A stretch of DNA of 64,000 nucleotides from Hondaea fermentalgiana (Eukaryota > Sar > Bigyra > Thraustochytrida > Thraustochytriidae): contig NPFB01000019.1 of assembly GCA_014084085.1 (NCBI GenBank), positions 479,379-543,378 on the forward strand. The letters run 5' to 3'. The position numbers were made by a program, and so were the translations under genes. Positions 45,955 to 56,348 of the stretch are shown one piece after another (position 1 is the first letter of the stretch; every line of letters begins with the position of its first letter). Below the pieces are notes generated by a model. That model did no database searches. It saw nothing but the letters and a program-made list of their open reading frames with translations, and had not been told where the DNA came from.

Positions 45955-48591
45955 ATGGGCAAGCGGTGGAGCGCGCTGAGCAACAGCGCGAGCACTCCGC
46001 ACACGGAGGACTTTCACAGCCAGCTCGTGAGGCTCGAGAGCAGCTTTGAAGAGTATGATCGCGCCTACGAGGAAGGCGCTACTCTGGGCGAAGGCATCAC
46101 AGGCTGCGTAAAGGAAGTCACACACGAGGCTTCGGGCAAGCGATTCGCCATGAAATCAATCAATCTAGACCGCATCGACAAAGCCCAAGTCAAGGAACTG
46201 AAAACAGAAATTGGGATTCTCAAGCAGCTCGACCATCCCAACATCGTGCGTTTGCACGAAGTGTACCAGAACAAGAACAATATCCGCATCATCATGGAGC
46301 TTCTAACTGGCGGCGACCTCGCTCGGCGCAAGCTCGAAACAGAGGAGTCGATTCGACGCGTCATCTTCCAGCTCGTTTCGGCATGCAGATACTGGCACGC
46401 TCGCGGCGTTGTGCATCGGGACCTGAAACTCGAAAATATTATGTTCTCCAACAACTCCGAGGATTCCGACGTGAAAGTGATCGACTTTGGGCTTGGAACC
46501 ACTTTTTACAGCGAGGAGCTCTTGCAGGAGCGGCAGCAGCGGCGCCGTCGAGCGGACAGCGACAAGTATAGTTCGGCCAAAGCGCTCGTGTCCTCGATTG
46601 AAAATGGCTTGGTCAGCCCAAGGCTCCGTGCACTGCGCATACGCCATCGAACAACCAGCAGTCGATTCCACGCCACAGCAACGGACTCCGATACGGAGGG
46701 CAGTCTTTCGCAGGACTCGCCGGGAGAGGAGCGCGAGCCCTCACAATCGCCTTCGCCGCCGTCGAGCGATGCCCACAAAGACGTCGAGATTTTGCGCCAA
46801 CTGGAGCCTCCACCTTTGTCCATTGGAGAGTCAGGCCACTCCGAGAGCGAATCGTCATTTCCGGAGAGGTCAGAATTTTTTGAGAAAAGTGAGCATGAAA
46901 CCTCGATTACACCACGGCAAGATTTGCAGCAGCAGCAGCAGCAGCAGGCTTCTCAAGCCAAGGACGATGTCTCTGCTGGAGCGGCCTTCAAGCTCGCGAG
47001 CGAGAAAATGGGGGACAAGCTTCGTCGCGGGTCGTATGCCACAGTCGCCAAGGTGCGGCGCTCCGCGCTTGGATCGCCCGGGACGCGTCACATTCCCAGT
47101 CGGCGCAACGTCGTCAAGTCACGAATTTTCCAGACGACCTGTGGCACCGCTTACTATATGGCGCCAGAGATCATGTTTGGTCGCGGATATACGGAAAAAT
47201 GCGATCTCTGGGCGATTGGGGTCATCACCTATATGCTCATCGCGCGTCGGCCACCTTTTCCTGGCAAGAACGAAAAGGAGGTCTTTCACCGCATGCGCAC
47301 GAGTGTTCCGAGTTTCCAGGGCAGATCGTGGGAGCGAGCGAGCCCCGAGGCGTGCGAATTTTGCAAAAACCTCCTCAAAGAGAACCCATCGCTTCGATGG
47401 ACCGCCGAAGAGGCACTGGCATCCGCGTGGCTGAGCAGCTCCGATGAGGATCTGGCGCAGCCCGCACTTGATACAGAGCTTGCGGTCATTCTCAGCATGA
47501 AGCGCTTTGCTCGCTACAGTACGCTAAAACGCGCCGTCCTCATGGTGGTCTCGCACAACCAAAGTAATTTTCAGGACACCAAACTGAATCATTGCTTTTT
47601 GGCGATTGACAAGAGTAATCAGGGCTATATTAGGCGCGACGATCTGCGCGACTTCATTCTGTCCCGCGACGAGGCCAGCGACGAGGCCACTGTTGACCGA
47701 ATTTTCGAAAGCATGGACCAAGGGCGTTCGGGTCACATTCGCTACATGGAGTTTCTTGCGGCCACCATTGAGATTTCTGGACCGGTCTCGGACGAGATGG
47801 TTGAAACCGCATTCCAGCATCTCGATACGGAACGATCAGGCTACATCTCACGCAAGTCGTTGAAACGCATGCTTGGCAAAGGTTTTGCAAAGCGTGACCT
47901 TGCCAAGATTATTGCCGAAACGAGCCCTGAAACCAAGATTTCTTTTGAGGCCTTTCAAGCCATGATGAAGGCTACCCCCTCGCTGCCTGCGTCCGGAAGT
48001 CGCGTCCTTTTCGATGCGCAGGACGCCGGTATTACCGATGTGTATTCTGCGGAAGAGGAAGAGTTTGACGACGACGTCTACTACGACGCCCTCTTTGTCG
48101 ATTCTGATTCGGACAATGTTGTCTACGAAGAGGAGGGAGACGAAGAAGAAGTAAAAGACGATGCCAAGACCACCAATGTTGCGGGCAGCCAATTCATCAA
48201 GGAGACGACGCAGACCGAGACATCAGGCGCCACAGTGCAAAGCGCCGAGGCTGCATCAAGCGCCAGCGCGAATGCCAACGCAGGCGCAAGCGCATCTACT
48301 GGCGCAACTTCGCGGCCGTCCAAGATCTTGACGGCTTCCTCTTCTGTCATGCTGGCACCCAGAGTTGTTTCTGGTGAGCATTGTGAAGGGGAAGCGCAAG
48401 AGGAAGCTTCCCATCATGAAGAGCACAATCCTGACCCGCGATTCGTGGAGGCGCGTCAATTCAAGCACGAGATTCCGCTTTCGCCTGCTTCTGCGTTTTC
48501 ACCCCGGCAACAAGACGAGGATGTGGGCAATGTTGAGGCCCTCTCGCCGCCTCTGCCGCCGTGGGACTTGGATCCGCTGACTGAAACATGA
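45955..48591 (+). CDS. Calcium-dependent (CDPK-like) protein kinase with giant activation-segment insert
   Basis: 878 aa. The N-terminus MGKRWS fits N-myristoylation (Gly2, Ser6). Kinase N-lobe: LGEGITGCVKEV, catalytic Lys in RFAMKSI, MELLTGGDLARR. C-lobe: VVHRDLKLENIM and VIDFGLG (about 176). About 220 residues separate DFG from the TTCGTAYYMAPEIM block (about 395-403), where roughly 30 are normal. The insert is Ser/Arg-rich, with poly-Gln and RRGSYA sites. The domain ends near 490. Then come EF-hands: DKSNQGYIRRDD (about 548) and DQGRSGHIRYME (about 586), both with good ligands. DTERSGYISRKS (about 621) lacks the last acidic residue, and a degenerate fourth lies near 660. An acidic tail of about 200 residues follows. 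The order kinase-linker-EF-hands is that of CDPKs. Confidence 0.88.
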   Translation: MGKRWSALSNSASTPHTEDFHSQLVRLESSFEEYDRAYEEGATLGEGITGCVKEVTHEASGKRFAMKSINLDRIDKAQVKELKTEIGILKQLDHPNIVRLHEVYQNKNNIRIIMELLTGGDLARRKLETEESIRRVIFQLVSACRYWHARGVVHRDLKLENIMFSNNSEDSDVKVIDFGLGTTFYSEELLQERQQRRRRADSDKYSSAKALVSSIENGLVSPRLRALRIRHRTTSSRFHATATDSDTEGSLSQDSPGEEREPSQSPSPPSSDAHKDVEILRQLEPPPLSIGESGHSESESSFPERSEFFEKSEHETSITPRQDLQQQQQQQASQAKDDVSAGAAFKLASEKMGDKLRRGSYATVAKVRRSALGSPGTRHIPSRRNVVKSRIFQTTCGTAYYMAPEIMFGRGYTEKCDLWAIGVITYMLIARRPPFPGKNEKEVFHRMRTSVPSFQGRSWERASPEACEFCKNLLKENPSLRWTAEEALASAWLSSSDEDLAQPALDTELAVILSMKRFARYSTLKRAVLMVVSHNQSNFQDTKLNHCFLAIDKSNQGYIRRDDLRDFILSRDEASDEATVDRIFESMDQGRSGHIRYMEFLAATIEISGPVSDEMVETAFQHLDTERSGYISRKSLKRMLGKGFAKRDLAKIIAETSPETKISFEAFQAMMKATPSLPASGSRVLFDAQDAGITDVYSAEEEEFDDDVYYDALFVDSDSDNVVYEEEGDEEEVKDDAKTTNVAGSQFIKETTQTETSGATVQSAEAASSASANANAGASASTGATSRPSKILTASSSVMLAPRVVSGEHCEGEAQEEASHHEEHNPDPRFVEARQFKHEIPLSPASAFSPRQQDEDVGNVEALSPPLPPWDLDPLTET

Positions 48592-48803
48592 GGGATCGTT
48601 TCTCTTAAAATCTTCTGTTCGCGAACGGCCACAACATGGTTTGTGATTTGTTTTGTTTCTGTAAAAGTACGACGTAATTCTTTTATTTGTATGTGTTGGT
48701 TTCAAGTTATCTGAATGAATGCACAGGTAGAGAAGAGGCACTTTGATTGTACGCCAAGCAATTGCTGTTTTGGGGGAAGATTATTTCTCAAATTGCGATT
48801 GCT

Positions 48804-50651
48804 TTAGTTGACATGGGATGGGAGCCGGCCCTCCAGCTCGTCCACAATGTCAAACAGAGAAGTTTCGAATTGACTGCTTTCAAAGGCATCGTGATTGAGA
48901 ATACCGTCCTCGCCGCTCTCAAAGATTGACGATTCGTCGCCTGCGACACTTGTGCCGGGCCATGCGTCAGCTTCCTGCAGAAAGTCAGTGGTACTCGAGG
49001 TACGTATCGCTGTAGGCCGGGCCTTGGGTTTTTGCTGCTGATGCAGGCGGCGCCGATTGTCGCGCTGCTGCACGAGAAAACTTTCGAGTACGCTATCCTC
49101 GTCTCCTGGTGCTGCAGAACCTGCCCCAAAGTCGCTCAAACGTTGACCTTCTTCGAATGCAGACATGTTATTTGTAGCCATTGGGGCGTCATCCCCACGC
49201 TTCGACTCTCGCGTCAGCGCTTCAAGAAGTTGTTGATGGTCAATCTCGTTGTTCTTCGAGGCATTGACCGGCGGAACGGGCAGCGTCTCGCTCGTAGTGT
49301 TGCCGCGAAGGAAATCTGCATCACGATCAACCGCGTGTGCTGTGGAGTCATGCGTCACCGATGGAGAAGTCGCTGTTGGAATTCCTTGGCCTTGGTGAGG
49401 AGGAGGAGCAACAGCAGCAGCATTGTTTCGTCCCGAACGAGGTGACCCGCCATCCCACTCCAGGTCAGAGGCAGACAGAATTGAGGCTTGCGTTTGCGCA
49501 TGTTGAAGATTCGTTGTGTGGTGCTGGTTCTTCTTCTCGACATTTCCGTCTGCCACATGATTACTGCCATCGGTACTTCTGGCGATGCTCCCAATGCTGG
49601 CATTGTTGGCAGAGACGGCACCGGCGTCTCTCATGTGGAGAAGAGCCCCACCAGATGCAGCAAAGTCTCTCTCGGCCCGGGCTTGGGCGAGCGCCTGCGC
49701 TTGGGCCTGATCCATGACAAGAGCACGAAGCCGAACAACTTCCTCGCGTAGATGGCGCATCTCATCATCGGCACCAGCACGCTGGCTGTCTAGGTCCTCG
49801 CGACGGCGAAGCTCGGCCTCCATTTCAGTAAGTTTGTCCTGGTAGGTCTTAATCATGGTCAAACTTTGCGCAAACTTTTTTTTCAGTTCTTCGCAGCGGG
49901 TTCGAAGAGTGACGTTTTCCTCTTCGACAAGACGAACTCGTGAAGAAAGGTCGACTTCTACTTTTCCGAGACGATCTGATAGCCGCTCCTTCTCTTTGGT
50001 TACTTTGACGAGCTGTTGAATGAGTCTTGCGAGTTTGGCTTTGTCCTGATCACGTAGATCAGCGATGCGAGCGCAGCGATCGGCATCAGGCGCAGGGCTC
50101 ATCGAGGGCGACTCTGAGTTGGGAGCATTCGGACCCTGATCAAGGTCAGCAAGCCATGAGTTACGTCGTCGCGAAGTCTTACTTGCTGAGCGGAGCGGGG
50201 GTGGCGATGAAAGCGGGGGTGGTGGTGGCGGTATATCTGCCGTATAGTTCTCGAGGTTGAGAGCTCCGGAAAGTGCGTCGCGGTGCGTGGAGTTGTCTTG
50301 CAACAGACGCCGAATACTGTCCTCCATCTCTTGGAGCGTTTTTCTTGACGACGAAGCCATGGCTTTATTAGAAAAGGCAGCGTTTGCACCAGCTCCAGGG
50401 GCTGGGGCAGGAGAAGACGAGGACGAGGAAGACCGCTTGAGCCTACTGCTGCGTTGTTGAGCGGACCGCGCGAGTGGGCCCGACGGTCCTTGCGCAAGAC
50501 TTCGTGAAGATCCGTTCCCGCTGCGTGAAGCTTTTGACTTTGCTGCTGCCAACAGGGTCGGTCCCTGCAGCGCTGGTCCGGGAGGTGGAGGGCCCGCGGT
50601 CGTCGCGGTGCCCATGATCTCGTCGAGCAGGTCTCTGCTGCGCGCCCGCAT
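48804..50651 (-). CDS. Coiled-coil protein of unknown function
   Basis: 615 aa from ATG 50651. The N-terminal 200 residues are low complexity: Pro-rich start, poly-Ser with APAPGAGA, and a PPPPPPLSSPPP stretch after a helix SRKTLQEMEDSIRRLLQDN. A coiled coil spans about 205-305 (LARLIQQLVKVTKEKERL, VRLVEEENVTLRTRCEEL, TYQDKLTEMEAELRRR). The C-terminal half is Ser/Gln/Asn-rich, with an Asp/Glu/Phe-rich end (SSIFESGEDGILNHD, SLFDIVDELEGRL). No known domain is recognised; the design resembles centrosomal or cytoskeletal scaffold proteins, but that is only an impression. Its stop faces the kinase gene's stop about 210 bp away. Confidence 0.75.
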   Translation of the reverse strand: MRARSRDLLDEIMGTATTAGPPPPGPALQGPTLLAAAKSKASRSGNGSSRSLAQGPSGPLARSAQQRSSRLKRSSSSSSSPAPAPGAGANAAFSNKAMASSSRKTLQEMEDSIRRLLQDNSTHRDALSGALNLENYTADIPPPPPPLSSPPPLRSASKTSRRRNSWLADLDQGPNAPNSESPSMSPAPDADRCARIADLRDQDKAKLARLIQQLVKVTKEKERLSDRLGKVEVDLSSRVRLVEEENVTLRTRCEELKKKFAQSLTMIKTYQDKLTEMEAELRRREDLDSQRAGADDEMRHLREEVVRLRALVMDQAQAQALAQARAERDFAASGGALLHMRDAGAVSANNASIGSIARSTDGSNHVADGNVEKKNQHHTTNLQHAQTQASILSASDLEWDGGSPRSGRNNAAAVAPPPHQGQGIPTATSPSVTHDSTAHAVDRDADFLRGNTTSETLPVPPVNASKNNEIDHQQLLEALTRESKRGDDAPMATNNMSAFEEGQRLSDFGAGSAAPGDEDSVLESFLVQQRDNRRRLHQQQKPKARPTAIRTSSTTDFLQEADAWPGTSVAGDESSIFESGEDGILNHDAFESSQFETSLFDIVDELEGRLPSHVN

Positions 50652-51886
50652 CTTCTTTGCAGTCAGCCAGCAACCAAGTTGCGAGACTTTTCTGATGTCC
50701 AGGGTCTGCGTGCGTGCTCGCTCGCGCGCACGTACGTACGTATGTACGTAGGCCGGTTGTCAGGCTGTCAGGCAGACAGGCAGGCAGGCAGGCAGGCACG
50801 CAGGCAGAACAGGCGCTCGCTCGCCCCAGCCCCGCCTTGTTTATGCTCTCTCTGCCTCTATCTCCGGAGTCGTTTCACCTCTCTCGCACGTTGGCGAGGT
50901 GCAGAAATTTGGCCTCTTGTCAGCCGGCAGGAGCTTGCTTACGCCCTGAAGACACGTAAAATTTGCAGAACTCGACTACCCAACCAAAAGAAATTGCCCG
51001 CTCCGGCTTAAGGCTGGCAAAGCTTTTGGCATTATCACAAAATGATCGACTGTATACACGAACCGGGTTTGCAGCGGGGGCGGTGCACAACCCATTTTCG
51101 CGAGAGCCGAATTGGGTCCCTTTTTCTCGCCGTTAGGCCTTTTATCGAGGTTCTGCAAATGCGGCATTTGATAGACCTCTTTTCATTCGCTGGACCGTGG
51201 CCTAGATTTTACATTGGCGAAAGTTTTTTCCCGTGCCTCTCTCCGGCCCCTACAGTGGCGAGGCGTTCTCGGTGAGACAGGCCCACCCTGCAGGTGCACT
51301 CGCCGACGGCGCAAGAATGGATAATCCTTCGCACAGATCCTGCATTCAAACTTCTGCTCAAACCAATTTGCGGGGGCAAGATTCCGTATCTGGTCCCGGT
51401 CTCGCCCGTGGCTGTGCAAGTCCGCGTCCCTCCCTTCGCGTTGCGCGACGCCTGCCCGCGCGACGCCTGATAGCGGTCGCGCTGCACTTCCCGTGCTGTC
51501 CAAATCTGCGCGTCGACCCTCGGCGGCCTGCCTGCACTGGCGCACCTCTGCGCGGCGCCGCTGTCCGAGACGAATGACATAGCCTTCGAGCGCCACGAGG
51601 CGGCGCGTGCTGCGGACAGAGAACGGCGGCGAGAGCGCGCGCAGGGAGGACACAGGCTGTGTTCTGGCCGCGACGAGACCAGCATTTTAATCGCACCGAG
51701 CCCTGCTGACCCCCGCCGGCATTAGCCGATCGGCCCGGAATCGTCAACCGCCACCTAACCGCGACAGTTAGAATTACGAACATGTAATATAAGCACAAGA
51801 CAAGGTCATATTAAATTGAGTAAAATTGTAGAACAAGACAAGGAAGCATTAGTGGTTAGACGGCGGCGCGTGGGCCTCGTCGCAGT

Positions 51887-51923
51887 TGAGTTTGAATTTG
51901 AATTTGAATTTGAATTTGAATTC
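51887..51923. repeat. (GAATTT)n hexanucleotide repeat
   Basis: Six tandem TTTGAA/GAATTT units, an AT-rich island in GC-rich DNA about 250 bp upstream of the RNR2 start. Confidence 0.95.
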
Positions 51924-52030
51924 GACACCCGAGCGAGGCACCCAAGGGGACGAGGAGACGAAGCGAGACAAGCAAACCTGCAACTCCAACCCCTCCGCCC
52001 AAACAAGAAACCCTCTTTCGCGCGCTCGGT

Positions 52031-52032
52031 CT

Positions 52033-52063
<31 letters not shown>

Positions 52064-52072
52064 GCGCACGCA
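52031..52072. repeat. (GCAC)n tetranucleotide repeat
   Basis: About ten GCAC/ACGC units in the 5' leader of RNR2. Confidence 0.9.
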
Positions 52073-52174
52073 CCGCCTCTCCCTCCTTGCTTTTCTCGCT
52101 CGCCTCCGACCGCCGCCGACGCCGCGCGCAGCATTGAGCTTCGAGCAACCAACCCAACGACCAAGTCCAGCACG

Positions 52175-53338
52175 ATGGCCACCTCGACGCAGCAGCTTGA
52201 CGTGGACACGGCGCAGAAGCGCATGGAGGAGCTGGAACTGCAGAGCCCGAACCCGGCCTCCGGAAGCCCCGTGAGCGCCCAGGCCGATGCCGAGAGCAAG
52301 ACGGCCCCGCTCGAGAAGGGCGGTCTCCCTGTGAGCGAGATGAAGAAGCTCGAGCTCGAGGGTAAGCTGCCGCAGGAGTTCCTTCTCCAGGACAACCCGG
52401 ACCGCTTTGTGCTGTTCCCTATCCAGCACCAGGATATCTGGGACGCGTACAAGAAGGCCGAGGCCTCGTTCTGGACGGCTGAGGAGGTCGACCTGGGCCA
52501 GGACCAGCGCGACTTTGACTCGATGACCAAGGGCGAGCAGCACTTTGTCAAGCACGTGCTGGCGTTCTTTGCTTCCTCGGACGGCATCGTCCTCGAGAAC
52601 GTGGTGGAGAACTTTTGTAGTGAGGTGAGTGTGCCGGAGGCGCGCTGCTTTTACGGCTTTCAGATGGCCATCGAGAACATTCACGCCGAGGTGTACTCGC
52701 TGCTCATCGACACCTACATTCGCGACCGCACCGAGAAGCACAGCCTTTTCAATGCCCTCGAGACTTTGCCGTGCGTGCGGGAGAAGGCGCAGTGGGCGAT
52801 GCGCTACATGGACGGCAACATTTGCACCTTTGCTGAGCGCCTCGTTGGCTTTGCCGCCGTGGAGGGCATCTTCTTTTCTGGCTCTTTCTGCGCGATCTTC
52901 TGGCTCAAGAAGCGCGGCCTCATGCCGGGTCTCACCTTTTCCAACGAGCTCATCAGCCGTGACGAGGGCATGCACACTGACTTTGCTTGCCTCCTCTTCC
53001 GCAAGCTCCGCCACCCGCCCTCGGAGGCCCGTGTGCGCGAGATCATCGAGTCGGCCGTCGACATTGAGTGCGAGTTCATCTCCGACGCGCTCCCCGTCGA
53101 GCTTATCGGCATGAACTCTACCCTCATGCAGCAGTACATCAAGTTTGTGGCTGACCGTCTGGTCAAGTCGCTCGGCTTCCAGGCCATTTACGGCGTGCAG
53201 AACCCCTTTGACTGGATGGACCTCATCTCCATGCAGGGCAAGACCAACTTTTTCGAGAAGCGCGTCGGCGAGTACGCCATTTCGGGCGTAGGCGTCAGCA
53301 AGGACGAGCAAAAGTTCTCGCTCGATGAGGACTTTTAA
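52175..53338 (+). CDS. RNR2: Ribonucleotide reductase small subunit (class Ia R2)
   Basis: R2 houses the di-iron/tyrosyl radical that lets R1 reduce ribonucleotides to deoxyribonucleotides. Seen: 387 aa, family size. The metal-ligand and radical motifs are intact: [12 protein letters not shown] (Asp ligand), [17 protein letters not shown] (Glu), then [27 protein letters not shown] (radical Tyr plus Glu and His; shortened). A further Glu lies in [13 protein letters not shown] and the final Glu/His in [40 protein letters not shown] precedes the R1-binding tail SLDEDF. ATG 52175 is preceded by a good context. Very strong codon bias leaves a 523-codon antisense open frame, which is not a gene. 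Expected S-phase regulation is not visible as a motif. Confidence 0.97.
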   Translation: MATSTQQLDVDTAQKRMEELELQSPNPASGSPVSAQADAESKTAPLEKGGLPVSEMKKLELEGKLPQEFLLQDNPDRFVLFPIQHQDIWDAYKKAEASFWTAEEVDLGQDQRDFDSMTKGEQHFVKHVLAFFASSDGIVLENVVENFCSEVSVPEARCFYGFQMAIENIHAEVYSLLIDTYIRDRTEKHSLFNALETLPCVREKAQWAMRYMDGNICTFAERLVGFAAVEGIFFSGSFCAIFWLKKRGLMPGLTFSNELISRDEGMHTDFACLLFRKLRHPPSEARVREIIESAVDIECEFISDALPVELIGMNSTLMQQYIKFVADRLVKSLGFQAIYGVQNPFDWMDLISMQGKTNFFEKRVGEYAISGVGVSKDEQKFSLDEDF

Positions 53339-54007
53339 AAGCAGAAAGGCAGGCAACGCAGCGCCTTTTCTTGGCATTTATCCTCTTTACAATCAACGCG
53401 ACGAGCAAGGCACACAAATAGACGTCCAGGACGTTCAGCGACACTCGTCGAACCGATTGCGCTGGAGCAAGCGAGCTCAGGTTGACGCGGGAAGAGGTCT
53501 CTTACTTTGATTTCCGCTCGCTCTTATCCGCTCTTTCCCGCGCCCTTCTCCTTTCCTTACCGTACTTCTTTACCACTTCCCCACTATCACGACCCTCTGA
53601 CTGAAGGCTGCTTGGGCTTGCTCTGACTGGCCAAGCAATTTTGATGAGATCGACCGCATCATCATTCATTCTTAACACCCCCCCCCCCCCCCCCCCCTGT
53701 GAAACAAAAACAAATAACCTACATAGACTTTCCAGATGCATCTTTTTCGTTTGAGAATCATTCGCTCGACTGCCATGCGAAATTTTGCAACACAAGAAGA
53801 GGTTGATGATACATACGCCTAACCTTGCGAGATGTTGATGTTGCTCGAACGTTGTAAGAATATTTAGCTGTATCGAAGCGAAAATTGTCATTGCCTTGCT
53901 TTTTAAGATTAGGATTCCGTACACATTGAGTTTTCTTCGCCCGCTCAAACGAAAATTGATACCCAAACACACCGTAGTCCATATCGCAATCTGAGTTATA
54001 GTTTTGG
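53339..54007. other. Convergent intergenic region with poly-C tract
   Basis: 3' flanks of RNR2 (plus) and the Tubby gene (minus), AT-richer than the rest. A pure C run of about 20 lies at 53678-53697. No gene seen. Confidence 0.65.
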
Positions 54008-54540
54008 TCATAAAAATTGTGTTAATGCAATTCCGAAGGCAGAGATGCTCGAAAGCGGCTGTTGGAAATCGAGCGTAAAACGGTGCGAGGAAACCTTGCC
54101 AAACTGCATGACCAGGTTTTCGCAAATGTCGCCGGAGGGGGCGGTTTTACGCTCGATGATTTGCATATTTTTTGACGAGGCGCGTTTGACTCGGCCATGA
54201 AAATTGAGACGATACTGACCACGCTCGAAACGAGGACTCCGATTCACAAGCGTGACGAGTCCCTGAATCCCGCATGGGTCTATGCCATTCTCTTTGTGCA
54301 CAGATTTTGTCCCTCGTGGTGTGGACCGCTTTTGCTTTCGTACGTGATACGAGAGTCGTTTTGCAATTCTTTTATTATATTCCATGTGAGCCGAGCCCGT
54401 CGCCTGTGCGTTATTTACATCGAAAAAGAAAACACCGTCCTGCTCTCTGCTTTTTTGCGCATTCTTGCTGCTGATCTCTCTTTTGAATGCATTGATACTA
54501 CTGTTGCTCTCGTCATTGATGTTTGCATTGTCATCGTCGT

Positions 54541-54577
<37 letters not shown>

Positions 54578-55633
54578 GATGTTCATTCCAAGCCGAAGGT
54601 CTCCGCTCGATGCAGCAGAGTCGTTGTTTGTTTCGTCGTTACACTTGCAGCTGCTGCTCTGGCTCGTGTCAGAGCTCGTTGAAGAGTGGGAGAGAGCCAA
54701 CAAGTCACCAAGGTTCTCTTCCACCGGAACGTGCTGGTTTCGTTGCAATCGATCTGCAGGATAAAGATTAATTTGAACAGCGCGAGGGACAAAGCCTTCT
54801 CCAAGCCTCTTCGTGAGTGCACTTCGCTCGTATTGCACCGTGAGCGCCTGGTCAAAACAATCGTACACGAAGAAGCTTCCTGACGTAGAGGCTTCGACGT
54901 TTGCGATGTTGTCCTTGGCAATATCAATGAGCGCCTCTGTCTTGGGGCAAACTTCCTTGCACACATCGTAAATTTTCACCTTTTCCTTGCGTCGATCACG
55001 CTTCGCAATGAGAAGGAGCTCGTAATTTGGGCTTTTGCTTTCTGCATTCAGGCCAGCGTCAGAGTTCGGCGTGGATGTGGGTCGAACTTGTTTGGAACAG
55101 CTGTCTTCGAGCAAAGAATGTCGATGATCTTCACAGCGATCAGACGTGGAGACCGGTGTTTCAAGAAAGAGGAAATAAAACTCCTTGCCGGCCAAGCGGT
55201 GTATCAAGCTACGCTCTCGTACAATAACACAGCGTCGTAGCTTTGCAAATTCCTCAGTGGAGTCCGAAGTCGGTTGGTCTTGCGAAAGGTGCTCTTGAAA
55301 ATTGAAGACGCTCTCCGCCTCATCGTACGACTGCGAAGGATTCTCCGGGGTTTCGGGGATTTCAAGACGATCATTGACATTGCAATCCCCATAGTTGTCC
55401 GTCTCTGGAATTTCAATCACAAGCTTTGCGTCTGCGGCATTCGCTCTTGCCTCTTTGTCAGCGAATGCGCTACGGGATTCACTGACATGATGCGCTGTCT
55501 TGGTCTTTGACCGATCATCATCTGTTTCCGGCAGCTCAATTGTTTCGAGTTCCTCGTCGTCCTCGTCCATGCACGAGCGATCATACGCTTCATTCTGTTC
55601 GAGTGGCTGCGACGGCCTGAACTTTGTCACCAT
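54008..55633 (-). CDS. Tubby-like protein (TULP)
   Basis: Tubby proteins bind PI(4,5)P2 and deliver membrane cargo, notably to cilia. Seen: 541 aa from ATG 55633; the open frame extends to 55837 but only from a TTG. Residues 1-130 are acidic with three I/L-E-(I/L)-PET repeats (IELPETDDD, IEIPETDN, LEIPETPE). The Tubby barrel starts about 131 (LRRCVIVRERSLIHRLAGKEFYFLFLE, shortened) and ends with YRLNFHGRVKRASSKNMQIIE, VMQFGKVSSHRFTLDFQQPL and AFGIALTQF. These match Tubby LNFxGRVTxASVKNFQ, VMQFGRVxxDxFTMDYxxPL and AFAIALSSF. An Asn/Asp/Ser-rich insert including a 12-Asn run lies at about 300-390, inside the barrel. The usual final SKLACE is absent: the protein stops at TQFL. Confidence 0.88.
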
Positions 55634-56348
55634 TATCGATACAATCACGTGAGCGTCCGTGCAATGCTTGTCTGCGCCTGGTCGTCTAGCGACAGACAGT
55701 ACGCAAGGCAAGCTACAACTTGCAGCCCCTCGCGCACGTTGGCTTGATTGCGTCTGGAATAAAGATATGCTCTGCGCTGGCGTTTTATAACAGCGCGGGT
55801 GTTCATGCACAGAAGATATATCTGCTTTCTTTGCCAATTCTCAAGTTCATGCAGACAGTCTAATTCTAAATCCGAGTCATGCAGACAGTACAATCATGAT
55901 ATTCCGTTACCTTTGAGCGGTCCGGCGACCGAGCCTGGTTCGCAGTCAGTGTAACGAGCTTTTGTGATCAATACTAGAACATTTGAAGAAACGTACATTA
56001 GTGACGTACAACACCACCAAGAACTTCTATTGCCTGCTTCAATAATTTAAGGGTTGAGTGAGCTACAAACTAACGAATTTGCCCTTGCGGAGCCGTCACT
56101 CGGCCCGGACAAGCCGTCTTTGGCCGTCCTTCCGCCTGTGTCGAGAGTCTTTGCACCGGAGTTTAACTTGGAGGATTCGAAGTCCGGGCCGCAAACGGAT
56201 AAATAGGTCTGTAAATAGACCTTTTACGACATGCATGTTTTCTGGCTGCTGCCTCTGAAGAGAGAAAAGGAGTGAGAGTGCGAGAGGGAGGGAGAGACGA
56301 GAGAGCCCAGATCGATCTCTCAACTCGAGAGAGGAGCGCGGGAGGAGG
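55634..56348. other. Divergent promoter region
   Basis: 715 bp between Tubby (minus) and the SCYL2-like gene (plus). AT-rich in the middle (55700-56060), with two related segments: tctaaatccgagtcatgcag at about 55863 and ttctcaagttcatgcag at about 55840. An AG-rich run precedes the SCYL2 ATG. No gene supported. Confidence 0.55.

Larger units (their letters stand above)
50652..52174. other. Divergent intergenic region with hexamer repeat
   Basis: 1.5 kb between the coiled-coil gene (minus) and RNR2 (plus). CAGG/ACGT repeats lie at about 50735-50800. The centre (about 51040-51760) has open frames on both strands but nothing recognisable. A GAATTT hexamer run and a GCAC run sit in the RNR2 leader. 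Confidence 0.55.

Noticed and set aside
51806..53377. 523-codon minus-strand open frame opposite RNR2
   Set aside because: Antisense shadow of a highly biased RNR2 gene. The composition (Leu/Val/His/Asp-rich) is typical of such mirror frames, and no domain is visible.
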